A program made the position numbers and the translations under genes. Positions 1 through 5,641 of a stretch of DNA of 5,641 nt are shown in pieces. The stretch comes from Candidatus Aminicenantota bacterium (GTDB taxonomy: Bacteria > Acidobacteriota > Aminicenantia > UBA2199). How positions within the stretch are numbered: position 1 is the first letter of the stretch; the number at the start of each line of letters is the position of its first letter. A model generated the notes under the pieces. That model saw only the letters and a list, made by a program, of their open reading frames with translations. It ran no database searches and had not been told where the DNA came from. Location of the stretch: positions 1 through 5,641 of the forward strand of contig JAUXFB010000109.1 of the NCBI GenBank assembly GCA_030620255.1. Direction: 5' to 3'.

Positions 1-1500
1 ACAGGTTACAGGTATATTAATATAAAAACAGCAACAAATGATCTATATATTGGTTTTATGCCTAAAAAAGAGGAGCTAAAAATAAAAGAAAAAAGATCTT
101 TTAAATTCAACTATGACCTCTATCTTTATAATTTTAAAACTGAGAAACTAAAAGAAATAGCAAAAGGTATAAATGGATACACCCTATCACATGACGGTAA
201 AAAAATTCTGCTCTTCAAAAATAAAGGATTTCAGATCATTGATGCTGGGAAAAAAGCAGGAAAAGATGGAAAAATATCACTTTCTAAACTCTCTATGAAA
301 TTAGATCGAAAAGCAGAATGGTTGCAGATATTTGATGAAAGCTGGAGAATGGTAAGAGACCGGTTCTATGATGAAAATCTACATGGTGTCATATGGAAGA
401 AAATGAAGACAAAATACAAAAAAATGATAAAAAATTGCCAGACTCGACACGATGTAAATCGGGTATTAATCCAATTAGTAGGAGAACTTAATGCGTCACA
501 TCAAGGAGCTAGAGGAGGAGATTTTCTTGAGAAACCAAAAAAAGTGCAAATTGGTTCTATAGGGGCAATTTTAGTTCCAGATAAATCCGGTTTTTATAAA
601 TTTGAAAAAGTCTATAAGGGAAATAGTCTGTACAGCATGTACAATGCACCTTTAGACAAACCATATATTAAAGTAAAAAAAGGCGATTACCTAATTACAA
701 TAAACAATAATAAAGTTAATACAAAAAAAGATTACAGAACCCTTCTTATAAATACGATTGATAAAACTACCTTTTTAAAAGTGAACAACAAACCTTCGGA
801 AGAGGGAGCATGGGAAATAAAAACAAAACCTATATCATCAGAAAGGAACCTGCGTTATCTTGATTGGATTGAACATAATAGAGAACTTGTTAATAAAAAA
901 TCTGAAGGAAAACTGGGATATATTCATCTAAATGTCATGAGTTCCGGTCAACTTTCAAAATTTTATAACTATATACAGGCATATTTTGACAAACAAGGTT
1001 TAATACTTGATGTCAGATTCAATGGAGGAGGAGGGATTGACCCGCAACTGATAGATTTCCTTGAAAGAAAACAATATCAGGTTATAAGATTAAGAGACAG
1101 TGTTGATATCCCAAGACCTACTGATATTTTTAGAGGAAAAGTTGTTGTTTTATGTAATGAACATTCCTACTCTGATGCTGAAGTTTTCCCAAATGCATTT
1201 AAAGTAAGAGGCCTTGGAAAGGTGATTGGGGTCCAGACTCTTGGTTTTGTTATTGCAGTTAATTCATACAACTTAATTGATGGGGGTGTAATCAGAAGGA
1301 CCTTTATTGGAATATGGGACATTTTTGGCAATCAGTTAGAAACACGTGGAGCTATTCCGGACATCATTGTTGAAAATGATCCAAATGATCTTGCAAAAGG
1401 TATTGATGCTCAGCTAAATAGAGCTATTGTATATCTAAAAGAAGAACTCGCTAAAGAACCAGTTCACAAAAAGATAAAAACCTTAATCAGACCAAGATAA
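1..1500 (+). CDS. Tricorn-type serine protease, C-terminal part (5' end outside window)
   Basis: The frame is open from base 1, and the first ATG (58) has no ribosome binding site, so this is the 3' part of a longer gene. Counting from that ATG, residues 1-65 look like the last blade of a beta-propeller, about 83-160 the C1 domain, about 162-258 a PDZ domain, and about 262-462 the C2 (S41-type) protease domain. All tricorn catalytic positions can be matched: Ser147-His148 (ELNASH), the glycine-rich DVRFNGGGG at 318-326, nucleophile Ser372 followed by Asp373 (EHSYSDAE), and Glu428 before RGAIPD. Tricorn is known as a large peptidase that degrades oligopeptides. Archaeal tricorn is cytosolic; the location here cannot be judged without the N-terminus. 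The loop after the nucleophile differs from archaeal tricorn as I recall it (QTLGF for RTWGG). The gene ends in TAA and converges on a minus-strand gene. Family assignment is firm; activity is inferred from intact residues. Confidence 0.92.
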   Translation, partial: TGYRYINIKTATNDLYIGFMPKKEELKIKEKRSFKFNYDLYLYNFKTEKLKEIAKGINGYTLSHDGKKILLFKNKGFQIIDAGKKAGKDGKISLSKLSMKLDRKAEWLQIFDESWRMVRDRFYDENLHGVIWKKMKTKYKKMIKNCQTRHDVNRVLIQLVGELNASHQGARGGDFLEKPKKVQIGSIGAILVPDKSGFYKFEKVYKGNSLYSMYNAPLDKPYIKVKKGDYLITINNNKVNTKKDYRTLLINTIDKTTFLKVNNKPSEEGAWEIKTKPISSERNLRYLDWIEHNRELVNKKSEGKLGYIHLNVMSSGQLSKFYNYIQAYFDKQGLILDVRFNGGGGIDPQLIDFLERKQYQVIRLRDSVDIPRPTDIFRGKVVVLCNEHSYSDAEVFPNAFKVRGLGKVIGVQTLGFVIAVNSYNLIDGGVIRRTFIGIWDIFGNQLETRGAIPDIIVENDPNDLAKGIDAQLNRAIVYLKEELAKEPVHKKIKTLIRPR

Positions 1501-1529
1501 GAATGCACTACAATTAAAAAATACTGGAC

Positions 1530-1556
1530 AAAAAACACATTTCGCCCATCAAATGT
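1530..1556 (-). terminator. Possible weak intrinsic terminator for the LiaF-like gene
   Basis: Read on the minus strand, ACATTT and AAATGT form a 6-bp stem around an 8-base loop (GATGGGCG), followed after one G by six Ts. It lies about 80 bases past the stop codon of the minus-strand gene ending at 1635. The stem has only one G-C pair, so it is weak even for an AT-rich genome. No comparable T-tract follows on the plus strand, so it would not serve the protease gene. Confidence 0.3.
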
Positions 1557-1634
1557 AAACTTCTCCAATTAGCAATAAACTGATTTAGAAATTAAGAGTT
1601 ACAATCTGTATGTTGAGTAAACATAATATGTATA

Positions 1635-2324
1635 TTAATTTTTTATTTCAATTCCTCCAAAAGTTGCTGTTGCATAAATAATCAGACGTTTTCCCTCTGA
1701 ACAATGCTCATTCCTGCATTTAGATTCAACACCTCCTAAAATAGCTGTAGAATGAATTTCAACGGGCCAGGATTCTGGAATAAATATATCCACACCCCCA
1801 AAAGTTGCAGAAATATTAATTGTTGCTCCATTTTCATTTAATTCAGATTCCCTCAAATCAATTTCAGCTCCCCCAAACATAGCAGATATATTGCCACCTT
1901 TAAAAGATTTGCTGATTATTTTTTTCTCATAACCAGCAAAAATTGCTGTACCATCGATTTCATCTTTATTGGAAATTTTTGCTTTTTTCCAATATTTAAA
2001 TTCATGCCTTCTGAAAAGAAGAGAAAACCCAATAACAATCAAAATAACAGGCCAGAATTTCCAAATCTCATTCCATTCAAGAATATCATAATTTGAGAGA
2101 AGGAAAATAACCCCAATAATAATTAGTATCCACCCACCAGCATTAAATACATTCTGATGATTTATAAGATTGAAAAGACCAATAACAATGAGAATAAGAG
2201 GCCACCATACATTAAAACTAAAATCCACAGCGTCTAAATTATCCAATATCCACAAAGTTCCTATTGCAATAAGAATGAATCCAAAAAAACCTGCCCCATG
2301 AAAACTTCTTTTATGCCTTGCCAT
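1635..2324 (-). CDS. LiaF-like membrane protein (DUF5668-type helices plus LiaF C-terminal-like beta repeats)
   Basis: This 229-residue protein has four hydrophobic helices at about 11-29, 40-54, 62-78 and 90-104, followed by a soluble domain (about 120-229). The helices form two similar halves, each ending in WP-ILIVIG (WPLILIVIG at 41-49, WPVILIVIG at 91-99), as in the LiaI/LiaF-like transmembrane family (DUF5668). The C-terminal domain repeats a short motif five times (TAIFAG, SAMFGG, SATFGG, TAILGG, TATFGG), the beta-repeat pattern of LiaF C-terminal and related cell-wall-stress-response domains. In Firmicutes LiaF is a membrane partner that restrains the LiaRS two-component system. No sensor kinase or regulator is visible here, so that role is not shown. 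The ATG start is set by a very strong Shine-Dalgarno sequence. It lies 89 bases downstream of the transporter-like gene on the same strand and probably has its own promoter. Membrane location is confident; function is uncertain. Confidence 0.88.
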   Translation of the reverse strand: MARHKRSFHGAGFFGFILIAIGTLWILDNLDAVDFSFNVWWPLILIVIGLFNLINHQNVFNAGGWILIIIGVIFLLSNYDILEWNEIWKFWPVILIVIGFSLLFRRHEFKYWKKAKISNKDEIDGTAIFAGYEKKIISKSFKGGNISAMFGGAEIDLRESELNENGATINISATFGGVDIFIPESWPVEIHSTAILGGVESKCRNEHCSEGKRLIIYATATFGGIEIKN

Positions 2325-2328
2325 AAAT

Positions 2329-2350
2329 ACCTCCTTTTATCTCCTTTTAT
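2329..2350 (-). promoter_or_regulatory. Strong Shine-Dalgarno with tandem duplicate copy
   Basis: On the minus strand the 10-base unit ATAAAAGGAG occurs twice in direct tandem (2341-2350 and 2331-2340), and the second copy continues to AGGAGGT (2329-2335), five bases after GGAGG from the ATG at 2324. The proximal copy fixes the start codon of the LiaF-like gene. The distal copy lies ten bases further upstream and is too far away to act directly on that ATG. Confidence 0.85.
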
Positions 2351-2363
2351 TTAATAGCACAAA

Positions 2364-2392
2364 ATTTTATCATTTTTATAAAAAAAAAACAA
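2364..2392 (-). promoter_or_regulatory. Putative sigma70-type promoter for the LiaF-like gene
   Basis: On the minus strand TTGTTT (2392-2387) lies 17 bases upstream of TAAAAT (2369-2364). The -10 is preceded by TG in the extended -10 arrangement (TGATAAAAT). Long T runs (T8, G, T10 on this strand) cover the -35 and spacer. Transcription would begin near 2357, giving a leader of about 30 bases that carries the duplicated Shine-Dalgarno. In DNA this AT-rich such matches arise by chance, so confidence is moderate. Confidence 0.42.
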
Positions 2393-2413
2393 AAAAAACT
2401 ACACTTTTAAAAT

Positions 2414-3220
2414 CTAATGTTTCTTTAAAATATTAATAACTGAATAAACAATCAATCCTAAAGAAAGCACCTGAATTATATTAATTAATTGACCAAAAAC
2501 CATAAGGCTTGCAAATACAGGATAAATAATATTAACTGAGTATTGTGTAGGTCCAACAACTATCATATCACCCGTTTTAAGAGCAAATTGCAAAGCAATA
2601 AACGAAAGAAGAGCAAACGTAATATAAAGATATAGATATTCCGAACTAAAATATAAAGAGACTTTATAACCAAAATTTAACATAAGCAACCTTAAAAATA
2701 CTACCATTAAACCAGCTGCCATACCGGAAACCGAAGCAAATATCACTGCTTTAATTCGAAATGATAGTTTTTTATAAAAACCAGTAAAAAAAAGGATAAT
2801 AGGAATCATACCTAAAAATATAATTCCTAAAAGGTTTATGCTTTTCTCAAAAGAACTCGATTTCTCAAAAAAATTAAGCAAAAATATCCCGGCTACAATT
2901 AAAACAGAGAATATATAATCAGTTCTAAAGATCTTCTCTTTTAGTAGAAAATAAGAAAAGAAAACCAGAACAATAATCCCCCAACCTGCAAAAGCTGAAA
3001 CAACATGCGGTGTTAATGTTTTTAAAGCAATTGCACTTGGCACACCATATATATTCATAACAAAGAAACCAGCTAACCACAGGAATAAATTTGAATAAAA
3101 TTTTCTATTCTTCTTGCCTTTCCATCCAATCCATTCAATACCTTTCTTCATAAGTACAAAACCAATAGAAAGTAAAGAATATGCAGTTAAACACATAAAA
3201 AACGAAAAAAAATAGATCAT
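2414..3220 (-). CDS. DMT-superfamily membrane protein, NIPA-like (putative transporter)
   Basis: A 268-residue, very hydrophobic protein with about nine membrane segments, near residues 2-24, 43-58, 72-93, 100-117, 128-148, 158-180, 190-212, 218-243 and 246-265. The N-terminal stretch SIGFVLMKKG, the basic loop after it (WKGKKNRKF), and the order of a WLAGFF helix, a helix starting at TPHVVSAF and YFLLKEK resemble the NIPA/DMT (drug/metabolite transporter) fold. A second-half motif (ALKTGDMIVVGPTQY) matches the equivalent position in the repeat. NIPA proteins are reported magnesium transporters, but the substrate here cannot be read from sequence, and other DMT (EamA-like) assignments are possible. 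The ATG at 3220 is preceded by only a weak AAAGG eight bases away; the stop is TAG. It is divergent from the GHL lipoprotein gene and lies upstream of the LiaF-like gene on the same strand, where read-through is possible. Confidence 0.8.
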   Translation of the reverse strand: MIYFFSFFMCLTAYSLLSIGFVLMKKGIEWIGWKGKKNRKFYSNLFLWLAGFFVMNIYGVPSAIALKTLTPHVVSAFAGWGIIVLVFFSYFLLKEKIFRTDYIFSVLIVAGIFLLNFFEKSSSFEKSINLLGIIFLGMIPIILFFTGFYKKLSFRIKAVIFASVSGMAAGLMVVFLRLLMLNFGYKVSLYFSSEYLYLYITFALLSFIALQFALKTGDMIVVGPTQYSVNIIYPVFASLMVFGQLINIIQVLSLGLIVYSVINILKKH

Positions 3221-3239
3221 AAATTAAACCTTTTTTTTT

Positions 3240-3245
3240 ATTATA
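3240..3245 (-). promoter_or_regulatory. Putative -10 element (TATAAT) for the NIPA-like gene
   Basis: A perfect TATAAT is read on the minus strand at 3245-3240, about 20 bases upstream of the ATG at 3220. The hexamer 17 bases further upstream (TAGATT, 3268-3263) is a poor -35 and lies within a perfect palindrome. Such an arrangement would suit activator-dependent or operator-controlled expression, but this is inference from position only. Confidence 0.38.
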
Positions 3246-3261
3246 CTGAAATCCTATAATT

Positions 3262-3277
3262 AAATCTATATAGATTT
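3262..3277. promoter_or_regulatory. Perfect 16-bp palindrome, candidate operator
   Basis: AAATCTATATAGATTT is fully self-complementary, with no mismatch across eight base pairs per arm, and sits in the 141-base gap between divergent genes. It overlaps the expected -35 position of the minus-strand gene and lies about 50 bases upstream of the -35 of the plus-strand gene. A dimeric regulator could bind there. No regulator gene is visible in the window. Confidence 0.35.
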
Positions 3278-3326
3278 TTTAAAACTAAAAAGCACAAAAA
3301 CAGATATTTAACATTTACTCTTTTTC

Positions 3327-3355
3327 TTGCAATAGATCTTATATTTTAATAGAAT
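3327..3355 (+). promoter_or_regulatory. Putative sigma70 promoter placing the transcript start at the GTG start codon
   Basis: TTGCAA (3327-3332) and TAGAAT (3350-3355) are separated by exactly 17 bases, each with good agreement to the sigma70 consensus. The usual start 6-8 bases after the -10 would fall at 3361-3363, on the GTG at 3362. There is no Shine-Dalgarno-like sequence in between, which fits a leaderless message. Confidence 0.5.
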
Positions 3356-3361
3356 TTAACT

Positions 3362-4906
3362 GTGAAAAAATTAATCCCTCTTCTATTATTTATAATAATA
3401 CTTTCCTGTAAAACAACTCATATACAAGATGACAATAAGAGTGAGCCAAATAACCCTTCATACCCAAGGTTTGCCATGTGGTGGCCAAATTCATGGGATC
3501 AAGATGTATCCGATCTTTCCAGGTATGATTATATAGGATGGGGAAACTGGGAAAATGAAGATACTCTCAAGGCTATAAAAGAAATAAACTCCAATCAACT
3601 CCATTTTACCGCAATTAGTATAACTGAAACATGCTGGTCTGACTGGAAAGATGAAAAAGAACTTATGAATCAAATCCCAGATGTTTGGTTTCTCACACAG
3701 GTCGGTTCTTATCTCTCAACTCCTATAACAAAAAATCAGACAATTATAAAAGTCAATCAAACGCAGGACAATAATTCTAACCCTTTATTTGAAGCTGGAG
3801 ATATTCTTGCTTTAGGATTTGAATCAATGAAACTAATATCAGTAAAACATAAGAGCAAAACCCTTATAGTTGAACGTGGATTTATAAGAGGTGCTGAGCA
3901 CCATAATTCTGGAGATAGAATTGCAGCACATATAAGTTTCTGGCCAGAAACCTGGGTTATGAATCTCAGCACTTTGTGTCCTAAATATGATACAGATTAT
4001 GGATCAGAAACCTGGGTTGACTGGGCTCTTAGACATTACATACAAGCCCTTTGGCCTTTTCGTAGGGATGGGTTTATTATTGACAGGGTAGAAAAATCCC
4101 AGAGTTGGCTTGTAAGCGAAGGAGAATATGGGAGAAATATTGATCCGGATTGTTCAAATACCTTCATAACCGACAATTACAAGGTATTTGATTCTGCATG
4201 GTATTTAGGTATAAGGGCTTTTCTACCAAAAATTAGAGAAATGCTAAATGGGAAACCTTTATTTGGTAATACATTTGGTGCTTATAATGATCTATTAAAT
4301 GGTTCTATTTGGGAAAGTTGCCCCGGAAATTGGAGCGATTCTATTCCAGAAGTATTTAATGACTGGGCTGAAAGAATCCTTGGACGCAATGGGTATATAG
4401 AAGTATCAAAAAAGGGATATTTTCCAAACTTCAGTTTTGTAGAAACCTATGAATTAGAGGAATATCTAAATGATCCGGAAAAAAACAACCCATTAAATGA
4501 TCCTGATTTTAAACCAAATTACCAACGTATGAGATTTGGCTTAACAACTGCATTGCTGGGCAATGGGTATTTTTCTTATGAAATAAACACAAACGGGCAT
4601 GGTTCTTTGGGATTAATGTGGTTTGATGAATATGACAATGCAGGAAAAGGGAAAGGATATCTAGGATATCCTGAAGATAATGCATATGTAATCTTAGATC
4701 TTAATAAGGATGGGAAAATATTCAGGAGAGATTTTGATAATGGAATTGTGATATGTAACCCATCAGAAAAAAAGGTCTATATAGATTTAGGAGATATATT
4801 TAAACTCATTGAAGGCACACAAGTTCCAGATATAAATAACGGAGAGAGAGTTTCAAAAATTACAATTCAACCAAGGGATGGTAGAATTTTGTTAAAAATC
4901 AATTGA
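3362..4906 (+). CDS. Lipoprotein, putative glycoside-hydrolase-like (GHL-type) TIM-barrel protein
   Basis: This 514-residue protein starts at GTG: an in-frame TAG at 3350 and a well-formed lipoprotein signal peptide (MKKLIPLLLF, then ILSC with Cys16) leave no better start. It should therefore be an exported, membrane-anchored lipoprotein. The fold resembles hypothetical glycosyl-hydrolase-like families such as GHL15: PRFAMWWP as a first strand (35-42), YDYIGWGNW (55-63), LHFTAIS (80-86), then DGFIIDRVE (236-244) with paired aspartates D236/D241, NGSIWES with E318, FVETYE with E361, and a RFGLTTALLGNGYFSYE to WFDEYD segment (391-425). The end (RRDFDNGIVICNP, then IQPRDGRILL) looks like a terminal beta domain. 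Inserted at about 121-190 is a small beta module (GDILALG, then VERGF and HHNSGDRIA). Residues 446-457 form an EF-hand-like loop. A polysaccharide or glycan substrate is inferred; the substrate and catalytic residues are not proven. Confidence 0.82.
   Translation: MKKLIPLLLFIIILSCKTTHIQDDNKSEPNNPSYPRFAMWWPNSWDQDVSDLSRYDYIGWGNWENEDTLKAIKEINSNQLHFTAISITETCWSDWKDEKELMNQIPDVWFLTQVGSYLSTPITKNQTIIKVNQTQDNNSNPLFEAGDILALGFESMKLISVKHKSKTLIVERGFIRGAEHHNSGDRIAAHISFWPETWVMNLSTLCPKYDTDYGSETWVDWALRHYIQALWPFRRDGFIIDRVEKSQSWLVSEGEYGRNIDPDCSNTFITDNYKVFDSAWYLGIRAFLPKIREMLNGKPLFGNTFGAYNDLLNGSIWESCPGNWSDSIPEVFNDWAERILGRNGYIEVSKKGYFPNFSFVETYELEEYLNDPEKNNPLNDPDFKPNYQRMRFGLTTALLGNGYFSYEINTNGHGSLGLMWFDEYDNAGKGKGYLGYPEDNAYVILDLNKDGKIFRRDFDNGIVICNPSEKKVYIDLGDIFKLIEGTQVPDINNGERVSKITIQPRDGRILLKIN
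4697..4732 (+). other. EF-hand/dockerin-like calcium loop encoded in the GHL-type lipoprotein
   Basis: Residues 446-457 (DLNKDGKIFRRD) fit the calcium loop pattern D-x-N-x-D-G-x-I-x-x-x-D, with oxygen ligands at loop positions 1, 3, 5 and 12 (D446, N448, D450, D457), Gly at 6 and Ile at 8. Only one copy is present, whereas dockerins carry two. D457 is also part of the RRDFDNG stretch that probably belongs to the family core. Confidence 0.55.
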
Positions 4907-4993
4907 TAAATCAAAAAACTTATCATATTTAACAAAGGAAAAAAGGGAAGGAAATAATTATAGATGAAGAGAATATAAAAAGAGAGTTAAAAG

Positions 4994-5641
4994 TTATTTT
5001 TTTGAAATGTTTCCTGAATCATATAATGTTTCAAAATCACTTGATGCGCGGGATAGACGATAATAATAAAGTGGCGATGTATTATGATTGATATCTATGC
5101 CAGTATCAACTCCCATATCCCTATCCAGAACATTTGATAGTTCAGCACATGCCCAGGAACATTTTGATTTACTCTTTAAAAATCTTCTCACTGGCCAATA
5201 AAGAATAATAACAATAATCATAAGAAGTGTAATAAAAAAAGCATTAATAATTAGTGTCCATATAAAAGCAAATACTAAAAACACTAAAAATATTCTTAGA
5301 GCAACAAGAAAATAGAAATAATAATCATATGGAGCATTAATATATTTTTCACATACTTCAGGGAATTTTTCTTTCATCCCAGGTTCTAAAAATTTTTTAT
5401 GGAAAACAATCTTTACTCTTTTTACCTTCTTTAGTTCTTTAATCCTATGCACCAGCTTTACTCCATTCCACTCTGCAGATATATCCCTATTCTTATCATA
5501 TGCCATTTGAATATGTGTTGGTGAATTCTTAACCCCAAGCCAGAAATATTGCAGCCAGGTTATAATAAAACTTACAAAAGTACCTGCTCCCCATATAATA
5601 AGATGAGCTCCTACTGGTGCTTCCAATCTCTTCAAATCACC
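4994..5641 (-). CDS. Permuted papain-like (YiiX/YebB-type) hydrolase with membrane hairpin (5' end outside window)
   Basis: The frame is open to the window edge (Gly-Asp precede the TTG at 5635), so the N-terminus is missing and no start can be assigned. Numbered from that TTG, the pieces occur in the order of circularly permuted NlpC/P60 or DUF830-like enzymes: a LIIWG strand, His41 in PTHIQMAYD, Glu55 in AEWNGVKLV, YDYYF (103-107), and late Cys163 in CAEL. Cys163 and His41 would be the catalytic pair and Glu55 or Glu165 accessory. The end (NTSPLYYYRLS, then FETLYDS) matches the usual C-terminal layout of this group. Known members are putative amidases, peptidases or acyl-transferring enzymes; the substrate here is unknown. 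Residues about 107-150 form two hydrophobic helices between the YD motif and the cysteine. The gene converges on the GHL lipoprotein gene 87 bases away. Fold assignment rests on motif order, not on a profile search. Confidence 0.72.
   Translation of the reverse strand, partial: GDLKRLEAPVGAHLIIWGAGTFVSFIITWLQYFWLGVKNSPTHIQMAYDKNRDISAEWNGVKLVHRIKELKKVKRVKIVFHKKFLEPGMKEKFPEVCEKYINAPYDYYFYFLVALRIFLVFLVFAFIWTLIINAFFITLLMIIVIILYWPVRRFLKSKSKCSWACAELSNVLDRDMGVDTGIDINHNTSPLYYYRLSRASSDFETLYDSGNISKK

Noticed and set aside
58..60. ATG as the start of the tricorn-type protease
   Set aside because: The frame is open to base 1, no ribosome binding site precedes the ATG, and the family needs long N-terminal propeller domains, so the gene begins upstream of the window.
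1609..1625. TATGTT/AACATA hairpin downstream of the protease gene
   Set aside because: Six-base-pair stem with a single G-C pair, and the nearest T-run is about ten bases further on inside the neighbouring gene.
2399..2440. A-T-only inverted repeat (TTTTAAA type) before a T8 run at the end of the transporter-like gene, as a terminator
   Set aside because: A stem without any G-C pair would be very unstable; in this composition such repeats are expected by chance.
3476..3478. Internal ATG (Met39), preceded by AAGG, as an alternative start of the GHL lipoprotein
   Set aside because: It would remove the lipoprotein signal peptide and split the first conserved strand (PRFAMWWP).
3491..3673. Minus-strand open frame of 60 codons
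   Set aside because: It lies wholly inside the GHL lipoprotein gene on the opposite strand and has no recognisable domain; a shadow frame.
3757..3972. Minus-strand open frame of 71 codons
   Set aside because: It is antisense to the conserved insert region of the lipoprotein gene, with no family resemblance; a shadow frame.
4776..4788. Second copy of TCTATATAGATTT inside the lipoprotein gene, shared with the intergenic palindrome
   Set aside because: A 13-base match within a window this long and AT-rich is expected about once by chance, and this copy lacks the full palindrome.
4904..4925. TGATAA/TTATCA inverted repeat between the two convergent genes, as a shared terminator
   Set aside because: Only six mostly A-T pairs around a 10-base loop, overlapping the stop codon, with no clear T-tract on either strand.
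5633..5635. TTG as the true start of the permuted papain-like gene
   Set aside because: The frame continues to the window edge, and the only purine-rich sequence visible (GGTGA) lies against the codon, too close to act as a Shine-Dalgarno. The start is left undetermined.
1..5641. A single multi-gene defence, secretion or toxin-antitoxin system across the window
   Set aside because: The genes alternate strands, belong to unrelated families, and show no hallmark genes of such systems.

Overview
The window is a stretch of strongly AT-rich bacterial chromosome with five protein-coding genes, two of them cut by the window edges, and short intergenic gaps (87 to 141 bases). Bacterial origin is supported by a lipoprotein signal peptide, a near-perfect Shine-Dalgarno sequence and sigma70-like promoter elements. 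The tricorn-type protease, the GHL-type lipoprotein and the low GC would suit a low-GC member of a poorly cultured lineage, but the phylum cannot be fixed from this sequence. I see no rRNA, tRNA, CRISPR array, transposase, integrase or phage structural gene.

Layout: (1) 1-1500, plus strand, the C-terminal part of a tricorn-type serine protease with its catalytic residues intact. (2) 1635-2324, minus strand, a LiaF-like membrane protein: four N-terminal helices that look like an internal duplication, then a five-fold repeated beta domain. (3) 2414-3220, minus strand, a DMT-superfamily membrane protein resembling the NIPA-type transporters. (4) 3362-4906, plus strand, a lipoprotein that looks like a hypothetical glycoside-hydrolase-like (GHL) TIM-barrel enzyme with an inserted beta module and an EF-hand-like loop. 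(5) 4994-5641, minus strand, the C-terminal part of a circularly permuted papain-like (YiiX/YebB-type) hydrolase carrying a transmembrane hairpin. Genes 1/2 and 4/5 are convergent, 3/4 are divergent, and 3 and 2 run in tandem on the minus strand.

The products share a loose cell-envelope theme (two membrane proteins, one lipoprotein, one membrane-embedded hydrolase), but the strand switching argues against one operon, and I see no evidence that they form a single system. The features most worth a second look are the probable leaderless GTG start of the GHL lipoprotein, its inserted module and calcium-type loop, the membrane hairpin inside the permuted papain-like fold, and a perfect 16-base palindrome in the divergent promoter region.
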